From DASSUW01 sp963849695 (lineage in GTDB: Bacteria; Actinomycetota; Thermoleophilia; Solirubrobacterales; Solirubrobacteraceae), in the NCBI GenBank assembly GCA_963849695.1, contig CAWKIT010000026.1, positions 1 through 64,000 on the forward strand: a DNA stretch of 64,000 nt, read 5' to 3'. The notes under the pieces are model-generated. The model was not told the origin of the DNA. It saw nothing but the letters and a program-made list of their open reading frames with translations, and made no database searches. The translations under genes and the position numbers were made by a program. Each line of letters begins with the position of its first letter. Positions within the stretch are counted from its first letter, which is position 1. Positions 1 to 9,128 of this stretch are shown in pieces.

Positions 1-957
1 GATCTGGCGGATGCCGTTGCCCTGCAGACGCCTGAGGCCGTCCCAGTCCTGCCGGGCGACGAGGCGGCTGAGCTGTGGGAAGAGCACGGTCGCGACGGCG
101 ACGCTGAACATCCCCTGGGGCAGCATGTAGATGCGGAACGCGCGGTCGATCGCCGCCGGGGCCTCCTCGGAGATGCGGAAGCCGAAGAAGGTGTTGATCA
201 GGAGGTTGAAGTTGATGAGGCCGAGGCCGATCGCCACCGGCAGCATCAGCAGCAGGACGCGCCGGATACGTGGGTCGCGCCACTCGAAGCTGATGCTGAT
301 CGGGACGTGGAGCCGTCTGAGGACCGGGACGGCGATCGCCAGCTGGCACGCCGTCCCCGCCAGCACGCCGATCGCGTAGGAGTAGATCTGGTCCTCGGGG
401 TCGAGCAGCGGCGTGAGCACGACCAGCGACGCGATGATCACCACGTTCCACAGCAGCGGACTGATGGCGGGGATCGCGAAGTGGTCGTGCGCGTTGAGGA
501 CGCCGACCACGAGGCCGTTGATCCCGAGCAGGACGACGATCGGGGCCATCACGCGCGTGAGCCCGACGGTCAGGTCGTCCAGCGACTCGTCCGTGAACAG
601 CGGCATGATCACGCCCGCGGCGAGGATGAACAGCACCGTGATCGTGCTGAGGACCGTCAGGATCAGGCCGAACAGCGCGGCGGCGAGCTGCAGCGCCTCC
701 TTGCGCTTCTTGTGCTCGAGCAGCTCGGAGAAGACCGGCACGAAGGCCGCCGACAGCGCCTGGTCGGCGAACAGCGAGCGGATCAGGTTCGGGACCTGAA
801 AGGCCGCCGTGAACGCCGACGCGGGCCCCGTCGTGCCGAAGTAGCGCGCGGCGACGACCTCGCGGATGAGGCCGGCGATGCGCGACAGGCCGGTGGCCAC
901 GGAGAAGATCGCCGTGTTCACGGCCGTGCGCCTGGGCTGGCGGTCTGGCGCCGACAA
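1..957 (-). CDS. murJ: Lipid II flippase MurJ (MviN family), C-terminus cut by window
   Basis: MurJ flips lipid II across the cytoplasmic membrane for peptidoglycan synthesis. The frame reads leftward and runs off the window, leaving about 319 N-terminal codons. Family signatures are visible: a start region with GLSRIAGLIREVVAARYFG, then FQVPNLIRSLFADQAL, and further on MLPQGMFSVAVATVLFPQLS, all diagnostic of MviN/MurJ transmembrane segments. I chose a TTG start at 957 because a TACTAT -10 box lies 10 nt upstream; a GTG at 921 is the alternative and would remove 12 residues. It diverges from rpsT. Identity is certain; the start is not. Confidence 0.9.
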   Translation of the reverse strand, partial: MSAPDRQPRRTAVNTAIFSVATGLSRIAGLIREVVAARYFGTTGPASAFTAAFQVPNLIRSLFADQALSAAFVPVFSELLEHKKRKEALQLAAALFGLILTVLSTITVLFILAAGVIMPLFTDESLDDLTVGLTRVMAPIVVLLGINGLVVGVLNAHDHFAIPAISPLLWNVVIIASLVVLTPLLDPEDQIYSYAIGVLAGTACQLAIAVPVLRRLHVPISISFEWRDPRIRRVLLLMLPVAIGLGLINFNLLINTFFGFRISEEAPAAIDRAFRIYMLPQGMFSVAVATVLFPQLSRLVARQDWDGLRRLQGNGIRQI

Positions 958-965
958 GCGGCGCG

Positions 966-973
966 CTATAGTA
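966..973. promoter_or_regulatory. Back-to-back -10 elements of murJ and rpsT
   Basis: TATAGT at 967-972 on the plus strand serves rpsT, and TACTAT (complement of 968-973) on the minus strand serves murJ. The two boxes share five bases, so the two promoters should exclude each other. Inference from motif and position only. Confidence 0.5.
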
Positions 974-1010
974 CGCCGCCGCCGCGGAATGTCCGCGGTT
1001 TCTCTACGTC

Positions 1011-1280
1011 ATGGCCAACATTGCGTCACAGATCAAGCGCAACCAGCGCTCGCTGCGTGAGCGGGCCGAGAACCGCCAGTACACGTCGGCCGTCAAGACG
1101 TACTTCCGCCGGCTCCAGGCCGCGGTGGCCGAGGGCGACGACGAGCGCGCCGAAGCCGAGCACCGCCGGCTCGTGAAGCTGATCGACAAGGCGGTCAAGC
1201 GCGGGGCGCTGCACCGCAACAGCGGCGCGCGCAAGAAGTCCCGTGCCGCGCGGCTGCGCCAGGGCGCTTCGGTCGAGTAG
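1011..1280 (+). CDS. rpsT: 30S ribosomal protein S20
   Basis: An 89-residue basic protein beginning MANIASQIKRNQRSLRERAENR, the classic S20 N-terminus; length matches the family (about 85-90). It binds 16S rRNA in the body of the small subunit. The leader of about 40 nt between the TATAGT box and the ATG could hold the autoregulatory site known for S20 in other bacteria, but I see no defined structure. It stands alone, divergent from murJ. Confidence 0.97.
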   Translation: MANIASQIKRNQRSLRERAENRQYTSAVKTYFRRLQAAVAEGDDERAEAEHRRLVKLIDKAVKRGALHRNSGARKKSRAARLRQGASVE

Positions 1281-1305
1281 CCCGCCGCCCGGGCGTCTGG
1301 GCGCG

Positions 1306-1790
1306 ATGAGTGAACGGGAGCTTCGCGCAAGTGACGCCGAGCGAGACACCGTTGCCCGCCGTCTGCGTGACGAATGCGTGAACGGCCGTCTTCGATCGAT
1401 GAGCTCGACCAACGGGTCCACCACGCGTATGCAGCTGTGACAAGTCGAGAGCTGGAACGGCTCGTCGCCGATCTTCCCGCTGACGAGCATCGCGCCGAGT
1501 CGAGCGTGCGCCGACATCGGTTCTTCTGGCCCGGGATCGCACCTTTCAATGAGACGCGCCACCTCGCCACCTCCTGCGCGGACAGCTTCGCCGCCGCGCA
1601 GCGAGACATGGGCACTCACGGCTTCCACGTCGCCGAGGAGATCTGGCCGCGCCGCCTGCGCTTCGTGGACAACACCGGCCTCTTGATCACCGTCATGTTC
1701 CATCCCGCGGCCGACGGCGGCAGCGAGGTATCCGCCTTCGGACACGGCCCGCGCGCTGTCCGAAAAGCTTTCGCCACTCTGAGCGACTGA
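1306..1790 (+). pseudogene. DUF1707 SHOCT-like protein, single-base frameshift
   Basis: The frame starting at ATG 1306 encodes the first half of a DUF1707 domain (LRASDAERDTVARRLRDE, then CVNGRL), then becomes meaningless and stops at 1440. The second half, IDELDQRVHHAYAAVTSREL followed by ERLVADLPAD, continues in another frame that stops at 1790. One added base near 1393-1395 would join them exactly at the normal GRL-x-(I/L)DEL junction. DUF1707 is a short N-terminal domain of actinobacterial, usually membrane-linked proteins of unknown function. The remaining 85 or so residues (RFFWPGIAPFNETRHLATSC to FATLSD) I do not recognise. Either a real frameshift mutation or a sequencing error; both halves keep normal codon bias. 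Confidence 0.7.
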
Positions 1791-2243
1791 TCACGCTCCG
1801 ACCGCCGAGGCCGAAGCGGCGTGTGGTGGTGGCGACGCCGGCCAACAGCGGCTGGGTGGGGAAGCGGCTGATGGTCGCCGCGGTCTGGCGCCGTCGTTGT
1901 GGAATCTCCAACGGGGAGCTGCCAAGAGGCTGGTTCAGAGGTCCGAGTGGGCGTTGGGAGCGGTCTCGGCGCGATCGACGGCTCGATTTGCCGGCTCCCG
2001 TTGTAGAAATCCGGAGCCGGCCGCGGCGCTCTCGGACCGGCCGCGCGGGCGGCGGCGCCGCTGCCCCACCCAGCCCGGGGTTCGCCAGACCCGCCGCGCC
2101 CAGCCGCAGCTTGCGCGCGACCCAACGGGGCGTGGAATCAAATCGCGGCGTCTGCCGAGAGCGAGTCGTTCTCCGGCTGGAATTCGGGGCGCCTCCGCGG
2201 TGTCTAACCCCTGAACGCAATTCGACACTGCGGGAGACCTCAT
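1791..2243. other. Non-coding stretch with one strong hairpin
   Basis: No credible coding frame. A stem-loop is visible at 1990-2021: GCCGGCTCC pairs with GGAGCCGGC across a 14-nt loop. The last 50 bases are relatively AT-rich and lead into the protease gene with a GGGAGA ribosome-binding site, so the promoter and 5' leader of that gene probably lie here. No tRNA, riboswitch or other RNA family was recognised. Confidence 0.5.
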
Positions 2244-3995
2244 ATGCACTTCAGCCGGAGAAGGATCATCGGCGGCTGCGTCGCGGCCGCCGCCGCGCTG
2301 GCACCGGCGGCTGCGCAGGCCGCCGAGCCGCCGCGAGCGGACCCCTGGCAACGGACGGTCGAGCGGCAGCTGAACGCCGCCGCCCTCGGGCTGCCGGGTG
2401 ACGCTTCCGCGCCGCGGCTGGCGCGGGCGGCGATCGGGCGCTCACAGGCTCAGCTCGGCCTGCGCGGTTCGCACGGCCGCCTGCGGCTGGTGCGCTCGCT
2501 GGACACGGGCGGGGTGCGCCGGCTCACGTTCGAGCAGACGCTCGGCGGCCTGCGCGTCCTGTGGAGCCAGGTCGACGTGGCCATCGCTCGGGGCGGCGTC
2601 GCCTCGGTCAGCGGCACGACGGTGCGGCTGAGCAGCCGCGTCCTGCCCGACCGCCGCCGCCTCAGCGCCCGCCGGGCGCGCGACATCGCAACGCGCTCCG
2701 TCCCCGGCCGCGACAGCGCCATCGCGCCCCAACTCGTGGCCTACGCCGGCGAGCCGGACGCACCGCGTGACCCCCGGCGCGCCTACGTCGTGCAGGTGAC
2801 GCCTGAGGAGCAGACCGGCGACGAGCAGCAGAGCGTCGCGGTCGTGGTCGATGCGGCGACCGGCGAGGTGCTGATGCGCCGCGCGGGCGCCGTGGCACTC
2901 CCCGGTCGCCAGGCCGCGGATGGTCCGACGGCCCGCGCCGCCGCTACGACGACGACGCTGTACCAGATCGCCAACTTCGCCAAGCAGCCCGGCGAGAACA
3001 ACTACGCCTACGGCAAGACGGACCGCACCGTCAACACGAACGGCAGCCCGTACGGGTTCGGCGAGGACGTCGAGCCGTTCACCACGACATACAACGGCTA
3101 CGACCCGGCGCTGAACGCGCTCTCCAACAGCATGCTCACGGTCGGCTGGTACCACTGCGTGGTCCGCGACTACTGCGGGCGCGACGGCGGCAACCCGGGT
3201 CCGGGCGGCGGCGACTTCAACCGCTTCTTCGTAGTCGGCAACTGGAACGACGGCGGCGAGACGGACGCCTCGCAGTACCAGGCTGACGACGAGCACATCA
3301 TGATCGGCAAGTCCGACACGAACGACCGGGACGTGCTCGCCCACGAGTTCGGGCACCTGATCGACCACCACTACCGCGACGACTATCTCTCGACCTTCGA
3401 GGGGCGGACCGTCAAAGAGGCGCTCGCGGACATGTTCTTCATCGACGCGATGCGCAGCGCCCAGTACGACGACGGCACCGGCTACCGGATCTTCTCGGGC
3501 CATACGAAGTCGATCCTGGCCGGCCCGCACAGCATGAGCGAGTACTCCTGCACCACCACGGACGAGCACGACAACTCCAGCATCCTCACGCACGCCTACT
3601 GGGTCATGGCCGACCTGCTAGGGCCCACGAGCGTCGACCATGACCGCGCCGGCCGGATCCTCACGTTCATCCCGTGGGCGCTGCCGGCCAAGCGCACGTT
3701 CGGCAGCGTCCGGACCGCGTTCAAGAACTCGGCGCGCGCGCTGTACGGGACCGAGGCCGAGGCGGCCGTCAACCAGGCGTTCGACCACGTGAACGTCTAC
3801 GAAGGCACGCAGCACCTGAGCCGCTGCCCGCAGGCCCCGCCGCCCCCGCCGCCGATCTGCGACATCAAGCCGTGGCTGCCGCAGTGCAACGTCATTATCG
3901 CGCCACCGCCGACCGCGGACGCGGCGGCGCGTGCGTCCGGCACGTCAGCCGCGCGGCCGAAGGTCGAGCGCCGCCCGCGGACGCCGAGGCGCTGA
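2244..3995 (+). CDS. Secreted thermolysin-like (M4/M36-type) zinc metalloprotease
   Basis: 583 residues. An Arg-rich N-terminus followed by an Ala-rich segment (to about 27) looks like a Sec or Tat signal peptide. Residues 60-215 resemble an FTP/PepSY propeptide, ending YVVQVTP then VVVDAATGEVLMR. The catalytic domain has the HEFGH zinc motif (367-371) and the third ligand in KEALADMFF (E392), spacing close to thermolysin. A downstream DNSSILTHAYW corresponds to the M4 segment after the active site. The tail is proline-rich with two cysteines (PPPPPPICDIKPWLPQC) and a basic Arg-rich end. Likely an extracellular protease processed from a proenzyme. Start ATG is preceded by GGGAGA. M4 versus M36 cannot be settled by eye. 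Confidence 0.85.
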   Translation: MHFSRRRIIGGCVAAAAALAPAAAQAAEPPRADPWQRTVERQLNAAALGLPGDASAPRLARAAIGRSQAQLGLRGSHGRLRLVRSLDTGGVRRLTFEQTLGGLRVLWSQVDVAIARGGVASVSGTTVRLSSRVLPDRRRLSARRARDIATRSVPGRDSAIAPQLVAYAGEPDAPRDPRRAYVVQVTPEEQTGDEQQSVAVVVDAATGEVLMRRAGAVALPGRQAADGPTARAAATTTTLYQIANFAKQPGENNYAYGKTDRTVNTNGSPYGFGEDVEPFTTTYNGYDPALNALSNSMLTVGWYHCVVRDYCGRDGGNPGPGGGDFNRFFVVGNWNDGGETDASQYQADDEHIMIGKSDTNDRDVLAHEFGHLIDHHYRDDYLSTFEGRTVKEALADMFFIDAMRSAQYDDGTGYRIFSGHTKSILAGPHSMSEYSCTTTDEHDNSSILTHAYWVMADLLGPTSVDHDRAGRILTFIPWALPAKRTFGSVRTAFKNSARALYGTEAEAAVNQAFDHVNVYEGTQHLSRCPQAPPPPPPICDIKPWLPQCNVIIAPPPTADAAARASGTSAARPKVERRPRTPRR

Positions 3996-4221
3996 ACATC
4001 GCCCGACGACTGGAGACCCGCTGACGCGCCTGTGCCGCGTCGCGGGGTCTCCGGGTCGGGAGCCTGCGAGCAGCGTCGCCCGCCCCCTGGCCACGTCGCC
4101 GGCACGAACGCCGCCCGGGCGAGTGGCATGAAACCCGGCTGCGCGCGTCGTACAACGAGCCCGATCGGGTACACGAAGAAGAATCATCCTCAACCTCCGC
4201 GAGGAGAGGAACCGAGGCGCG

Positions 4222-4413
4222 ATGACCGATCGCGACGAGCCACCCCCGAGCGCATTGGCGCACGGACCCGTGAAGAACGACGACATCGAGCGCGTACGAC
4301 GAGAGGTAGACGAGTCCGGCGCGCGTGTCGCAGGTGACATCAAGACCTCGGCCGCGCGCCGAGAGCGGGAGCTCCGTCGCGAGGCGGAGCGCAGGCAGGA
4401 CTCAGAGTCGTAG
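4222..4413 (+). CDS. Small charged hypothetical protein
   Basis: 63 residues, very rich in Arg, Glu and Asp (NDDIERVRREVDESGARVAG, then SAARRERELRREAERRQ), predicted mostly helical and possibly coiled coil. A good ribosome-binding site (GAGGAGAGG) lies 15-20 nt before the ATG, which favours a real gene. It converges on holA with 5 bp between stops. No family recognised. Confidence 0.5.
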   Translation: MTDRDEPPPSALAHGPVKNDDIERVRREVDESGARVAGDIKTSAARRERELRREAERRQDSES

Positions 4414-4418
4414 CACGG

Positions 4419-5405
4419 TCAGCGCGCCGCGGTGATCACCGCACGCACCGCAGCGGTGTCTTCGCTGAGCGCGCCGCTGTTCATGCCGATCCCGCCGCGG
4501 CTTTCGACCTCGAGGTCGGCCAGCAGCTCGAGCGCGCGCCGGTAGACCTCCGGGTCGCGCTTCGAGACGTCGGCGATCAGGCGGTCGGCGGCGAACGACG
4601 GCATCCGCAGCGTCCTGCGCACCTGCGCCGCAGGCTTGCCGGCGGCGAGCGCCTCGGCGATGGTGAGCGCGTCGCGAACCCGGCGGACCATCTGGTACTG
4701 CAGGCTCGGCAGCCGCTCTCCCTGCTGGCGCAGCTCGAGCAGCAGCCGGAGCGTGTGCTCCTCGTCACCCGCGACGAGTGCGTCGCCCAGCTCCCACGCC
4801 CTCCGCTCCGCCGAGGTGGCGCAGCAGTCGTGGACCGCTTCCACGCCGATCTCGGCGCCCGGCCCGTATTCGAGGGCGAGCTTCTCGAGTTCGCGCAGCA
4901 GCCGTTGCTGGCGCTCGCCGACCTGCGCCACGAGGGCCTTCGCCGCCTGCTTGTCGATGCTGATGCCGAGCTCCTTGGCCTGGGCCGCGATCCACCCCGG
5001 CAGCCCGCGCTTGTTGAGCGCGTTCTCGGCCGCGATCTGGCCGCCGGCCTTCTCAACGGTCTTGTGAAGCGCGGCCGGCGCCTTGCTGCGCGAGTCCTCG
5101 CGGGCGAAGAAGGCGACGGTCAGCGTCTCCGGGTCGACGCCCTCCATGGCGGCGGCTACGGCGGCGACGTCCGCGTCCTTCCAGCGCTCGACCCCGTCGG
5201 CGATCACGAAGCGCCGGCCGAGCGCGAACGTCATCGCCGTCAGGGCGCGGGCGACCGCTTCGGCGGTGCAGGCGTCGCCCTCGAACAGCTCGACGCCGCT
5301 CTGACCGCTCGCGCTCTCCGCCATCGCGCGCAGGCGCGCGCGGCGCTCGGCGATCCGGCCGTGATCGTCGCCGTGGATCAGATACGCGGGCTTGAAGCCG
5401 GGCAA
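4419..5405 (-). CDS. holA: DNA polymerase III subunit delta
   Basis: Clamp-loader delta subunit that opens the beta sliding clamp. The core starts PAYLIHGDDHGRIAERRARLR, the usual delta N-terminus, with later ELEKLALEYG and AWELGDALVAGD, typical of the family's AAA+-like domains II and III. The open frame extends back to an ATG at 5474, but those extra residues are encoded by a repeat element (5416-5477), so I place the start at TTG 5405, giving 328 residues, normal for HolA. It follows comEA-comEC on the same strand, a common order in bacteria. Confidence 0.88.
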   Translation of the reverse strand: MPGFKPAYLIHGDDHGRIAERRARLRAMAESASGQSGVELFEGDACTAEAVARALTAMTFALGRRFVIADGVERWKDADVAAVAAAMEGVDPETLTVAFFAREDSRSKAPAALHKTVEKAGGQIAAENALNKRGLPGWIAAQAKELGISIDKQAAKALVAQVGERQQRLLRELEKLALEYGPGAEIGVEAVHDCCATSAERRAWELGDALVAGDEEHTLRLLLELRQQGERLPSLQYQMVRRVRDALTIAEALAAGKPAAQVRRTLRMPSFAADRLIADVSKRDPEVYRRALELLADLEVESRGGIGMNSGALSEDTAAVRAVITAAR

Positions 5406-5415
5406 GGGGGCGAGT

Positions 5416-5477
5416 CTAGTGTCCCGATTCGGAAGGTCGGAGCAGCCTGCGATCGAACCTACGAATCGCGACACTAG
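5416..5477. repeat. 62-bp imperfect palindromic repeat, copy 1
   Basis: Ends are CTAGTG...CACTAG. The inner arms CGATTCG and CGAATCG pair, and the centre (near CAGCCTGCGAT) is asymmetric. The second copy at 9129-9191 matches it in reverse complement at roughly 50 of 62 positions. This copy lies between comEC and holA; the terminal CTAG supplies the TAG stop of comEC. RNA from either strand could fold into a long hairpin. Confidence 0.85.
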
Positions 5478-7960
5478 TCGTCGATCCGCATCTCACCTCC
5501 TCGGACGCGGAGGCGGATCGTGCCCTCGCGGTCGGTCCGGTGGACGTGCGGGACGGCGCGGAGCGCGGACAGGGTCGAGGGCGCGGGATGGCCGTAGGTG
5601 TTGCCCCGGCCGACCTCGATCGCCGCGAACTCCGGGTCGGTGCGCTCGAGCATGGCCGCGAGCCCCTCGTCGGCGCTGCCGTGGTGGGCGACCTTGAGCG
5701 CCTCCACCTCGGGCAGCGGGAGCGTCGCGGTGACGTTCGACTCGGCGTCGGCAGGGAGCAGCAGGTCGAAGTCGCCGACCTGCACGTGCGCGACGAGCGC
5801 GCGGTCGTTCGGGTCGCCCTCCGGCCGGAAGTCCGGCTCGGGAGGAGGCGGCCACAGCAGCCGCATCCGGATGCCCGCGAGCGTGAGCGCCTGCCCGGCA
5901 TGGGCGGCCACCCGCCGCGCGGCGCGGGCCGCATGCGGCAGGCCGTCTTGGACGGCGGTCGGCCAGCCCGCGCCGCCGTTCACGATCATCCGCGCCGGCA
6001 CTTCGCGCAGGACCGTCAGCGCCGCGCCCTCGTGGTCGCTCTGCGCATGCGTGATCACCAGAGCGTCGAGCCGCTCCACGCCCGCCTCGGCCAGCCGCCG
6101 CAGGATCGGCCCGCCGGGCGGGCCGGTGTCGACCAGAACGGCGACGCCGTCCTTCTGCAGCAGCGTCGCGTCGCCCTGGCCGACATCGAGGAAGGAGACC
6201 ACGAGCTCGCCGCGCGCCGGCGGCGGCACGCTGTCGCCGCCGGTCGCGGTCGCCAGAACCAGCACGAGCACGGGGACGGCGACCGCCACCGCAACCACCC
6301 GGCGGCCCGCGGGCCATGAACGAGACGGATCGTCGCTCACGGCCCACGAGGTGCGGCCGGCCCGCCACGACGCGGCCTCGAGCGACCACCCGCGCGCAGC
6401 CGAAGCGCGGCGCCACGCGGCGCGGGTCCCGATGATCGTCGCCGCGAGCATGCCGTACGCAGCGGCCAGAGCCGCGGGCGACGAGACCCGGACCGGGACG
6501 ACCGCGGCGGGTGCGGCCGCCATCGTGGCGGCGACCCACTGCACGAAAGCCAGCAGCGGTGCGTTCGCGGCGTTGAACGGTGCGGCGAGGGCAGGCGCCA
6601 GCTGCGCCGCCGTGGCGGCGAGCATCCCCAGCCACATCACCGGAGCGATCGCGGCCGCGGCCAGCAGGTTCGCGGGCAGCGCGGCCAGCGACACCTGCTG
6701 GAAGTGGAACGCCATCAGCGGCGCCGTGCCGACGGTCGCCGCGATCGTGATGGCGGCAACGTCGGCGACCGGTCCAGGCAGGTGATGTGCGAGGGCCGAC
6801 CGCAGCGGCGGGCCGAGTGCGAGCAGCGCGATCACGGCGGCGAACGACAGCTGCCAGCCCGGCTCGCCCGAGGCGCGCGGGTTGAGGGTGAGCGTGACCA
6901 GCGCGGCAAGGCCCAGCGCGTACCAGCGGTGCGCCGGGCGGCCGGCGAGCGCGGCGACCAGGCCGGCTGCGCCCATCACCCCGGCGCGCTGGATCGACGG
7001 CCCGGCGCCGGTGAGCGGCACGTAGAAGGCCACCAGAGCGAGTGCGAGCACGAGCCGAGCGCGGAGGCCGATCCCGAACACCGCGCCCGCCGCCAGGATC
7101 AGCGTCGCCAGCAGCATCACGTTCTGGCCGCTGACCGCGAGGATGTGCGCGAGGCCGGACCGCTCGAACTCGTCGCGCACGCTCTCGTCCAGTCGCTCGT
7201 CCTGCCCCAACACCATGCCGCGCAACAGCGCCGCCTGCTCTTCGCGAAGCCCGCGCGCCAGCCCTCGCTCGGCGCGGCGGCGGGCGGCGTCGACGAGGCC
7301 GGCGAGGCCGCCGCGCCGCTCGCCGGTCAGCCGTAGCCGGTCGACGTCGACCGCGGCGTCCGCGCCGCGGCGGCGCTGGTAGGCGTCGAAGGCGCCGAGC
7401 GGCGCCACCTCGCCCTCGACCGCAACGATCTCCCCCACTCCCGGCCACGCGCCGGCGTGGGCGTCGGCGCGGACCCGGAGAACCGCGACCTCTCCGCGCG
7501 CCGGCCCGTCGACCAGCCGCGCACGCGCCACCGCCGGCCCTACCACCCGCTCACGGACGGGCTCGAGCAGCACCGCGCGTGCGGCGAGCGAGCGCCCGTG
7601 CATGCGCGAGAGCGGGCCGCCGTCGAGCGCCGCGATCCGGAGATCCGCGACGAGCGCGCCGATCAGCACGGCCGCCGCCGCGGCGATGGCGATCAGGAGC
7701 GATGCGCCGGCCGGTGGCGACGGCGCTGACTCGTTGTTCCGCGATGGGCCATCTACGGCGCGCTCGATCGGCTGCGACTCGTCCGGCGCGGACGGGCGAG
7801 CTACGACGCGCGTGGTGAGGACGGCGGCGGCCGTGACCGCTGCAGCGGCCAGCGTGACGGTCGGGCCGAGCGGGGCGAGCAGGAGGCCGGCCGTGGCGGC
7901 GAACAGGAGGACGTGGCGCGGATGGGCGGCGATCGCTTCCGGCGCGCCGGCGAGGCGCAC
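5474..7960 (-). CDS. comEC: DNA uptake channel protein ComEC/Rec2
   Basis: 828 residues, full length. The N-terminus is hydrophobic, followed by a DUF4131-like soluble segment, then the Competence transmembrane domain (GLAHILAVSGQNVMLLATLI is the family hallmark, near 270). The C-terminus is a metallo-beta-lactamase fold: SFLDVGQGDATLL, then VITHAQSDHEGAAL in place of the usual THxHxDH, then KVAHHGSADEG. ComEC forms the inner-membrane channel for single-stranded DNA in transformation. GTG start lies 1 nt after the comEA stop. The TAG stop is contributed by the palindromic repeat. The MBL motif lacks the first histidine pair (HAQSD), so its nuclease competence is uncertain. Confidence 0.93.
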   Translation of the reverse strand: MRLAGAPEAIAAHPRHVLLFAATAGLLLAPLGPTVTLAAAAVTAAAVLTTRVVARPSAPDESQPIERAVDGPSRNNESAPSPPAGASLLIAIAAAAAVLIGALVADLRIAALDGGPLSRMHGRSLAARAVLLEPVRERVVGPAVARARLVDGPARGEVAVLRVRADAHAGAWPGVGEIVAVEGEVAPLGAFDAYQRRRGADAAVDVDRLRLTGERRGGLAGLVDAARRRAERGLARGLREEQAALLRGMVLGQDERLDESVRDEFERSGLAHILAVSGQNVMLLATLILAAGAVFGIGLRARLVLALALVAFYVPLTGAGPSIQRAGVMGAAGLVAALAGRPAHRWYALGLAALVTLTLNPRASGEPGWQLSFAAVIALLALGPPLRSALAHHLPGPVADVAAITIAATVGTAPLMAFHFQQVSLAALPANLLAAAAIAPVMWLGMLAATAAQLAPALAAPFNAANAPLLAFVQWVAATMAAAPAAVVPVRVSSPAALAAAYGMLAATIIGTRAAWRRASAARGWSLEAASWRAGRTSWAVSDDPSRSWPAGRRVVAVAVAVPVLVLVLATATGGDSVPPPARGELVVSFLDVGQGDATLLQKDGVAVLVDTGPPGGPILRRLAEAGVERLDALVITHAQSDHEGAALTVLREVPARMIVNGGAGWPTAVQDGLPHAARAARRVAAHAGQALTLAGIRMRLLWPPPPEPDFRPEGDPNDRALVAHVQVGDFDLLLPADAESNVTATLPLPEVEALKVAHHGSADEGLAAMLERTDPEFAAIEVGRGNTYGHPAPSTLSALRAVPHVHRTDREGTIRLRVRGGEMRIDD

Positions 7961-7961
7961 T

Positions 7962-8555
7962 TCACACCCTCACCTGCTCGCGCAGCGAGGCGAGCCGGAC
8001 TTCGCCGATCCCGGGGACGTCGCCGAGCTCCTCGACCGAGCCGAAGCCGCCGTTCGCCTCGCGGTAGTCGAGGATGTTCTGGGCGGTTGCCGGGCCGATG
8101 CCGTCGAGCTCGTCGAGCTGCTCGAGCGTCGCGGTGTTGAGGTTGAGCGGCACGCCCGGCTGGGTGGCCGGGGCCGTCGTCCCCGGGGTCACTCCCGGCG
8201 CGGCTCGGATCTTCTCCGGCACCAGCACCTGCCGGCCGTCCTCGACCTTGGCGGCCAGGTTGACCTGGCTCAGGTCTGCCCGCCCGCTGGCGCCGCCGGC
8301 GCGGCCGACCGCGTCGTCGACCCGAGCGGTGGGGCGCATCCGGTACACGCCCGGCCGGCGGACCGCTCCGGCGACGTGAACGATCACCGCACCGCCTCGC
8401 GAGTCGCCGTCTTCGACCCGGATCGCGGCGGACGGCGCCGGCGCGCCACCCTCGGCTCGTCCCTCGCCGCGTGACAGATGCCAGAGGGCGAGGACGACGA
8501 CGGCCAGAACGGCGAGGCCGCAGGCTGCGAGCTGACGAGGCGGGATCTCGGGCAC
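7962..8555 (-). CDS. comEA: Competence DNA-binding protein ComEA
   Basis: 197 residues. One N-terminal transmembrane helix (LAACGLAVLAVVVLALWHL), a SLBB domain (VIVHVAGAVRRPGVYRM... DDAVGRAGGASG), a Pro/Thr linker, and a C-terminal helix-hairpin-helix pair (LNLNTATLEQLDELDGIGPA, then FGSVEELGDVPGIGE). This is the standard ComEA layout for a membrane-anchored double-stranded DNA receptor that feeds ComEC. It precedes comEC with a 1-nt gap, so the two are almost certainly co-translated. Pilus genes for uptake are not in this window. Confidence 0.93.
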   Translation of the reverse strand: MPEIPPRQLAACGLAVLAVVVLALWHLSRGEGRAEGGAPAPSAAIRVEDGDSRGGAVIVHVAGAVRRPGVYRMRPTARVDDAVGRAGGASGRADLSQVNLAAKVEDGRQVLVPEKIRAAPGVTPGTTAPATQPGVPLNLNTATLEQLDELDGIGPATAQNILDYREANGGFGSVEELGDVPGIGEVRLASLREQVRV

Positions 8556-8643
8556 GGCCGCGCAACTTACGGCCGGTGCCAGAACGGATCAGCACGCGAG
8601 CGTGACGATTCCGGCGCGGAAGTGTGAAGAAAGTCCCGGGCGG

Positions 8644-9126
8644 TCAGCGCCCCGCCAGGCGCAGCGCCTCGGCCACCGCGAAGTGAGGATCGTCGGCCGT
8701 CACCACGCCACTTGCGACCTCGCCGTCGAGCACCGGCTCCCAGGTGCCGATCCCGACCACCGGCAGGCCGGCCTTCAGCGCGAGCGCGATCTCGCTGAGC
8801 GTGCCCCAGCCGCCGCCGATCGCCACCACGGCGTCGGCGGCACGCACGACGAGCGCGTTGCGCGCCTCGCCGAGCCCGGTCGGCACAGCCACGACGACCC
8901 AGCCGTTCGCGGCCTCGCGGTCGACCCCCGGCAGCAGCCCGAGCGTGAGCCCGCCGCGCGAGCGGGCGCCGCGGCATGCCGCCTCCATCACCCCGCCGAG
9001 CCCGCCGCACACGAGTCCGCAGCCCGCCTCTGCCACTGCGGCGCCCGCCTCCTCTGCCACCGCGAGCTCGTCGGGCACCGCCTCGCCCGAGCCCACGACC
9101 GCGATCCAGGCCCGGGGTGGCGGCAT
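8644..9126 (-). CDS. LOG/TIGR00725-family nucleotide-binding protein
   Basis: 160 residues with a Rossmann-like fold. Visible family motifs are AVVGSGE near the N-terminus, CGGLGGVMEAACRGAR, and AIGGGWGTLSEIALALKAG, corresponding to the PGGxGT(x)xE signature of lysine-decarboxylase-like/LOG proteins. Some members are cytokinin riboside 5'-monophosphate phosphoribohydrolases; TIGR00725 members have no established substrate. The start codon (9124-9126) sits 3 bp from the palindromic repeat at 9129, and 88 bp separate its stop from comEA. Confidence 0.8.
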   Translation of the reverse strand: MPPPRAWIAVVGSGEAVPDELAVAEEAGAAVAEAGCGLVCGGLGGVMEAACRGARSRGGLTLGLLPGVDREAANGWVVVAVPTGLGEARNALVVRAADAVVAIGGGWGTLSEIALALKAGLPVVGIGTWEPVLDGEVASGVVTADDPHFAVAEALRLAGR

Positions 9127-9128
9127 CG

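Noticed and set aside
5406..5474. Longer N-terminus of the HolA delta subunit
   Set aside because: The extra 23 residues are encoded by the palindromic repeat and lack conservation with delta proteins.
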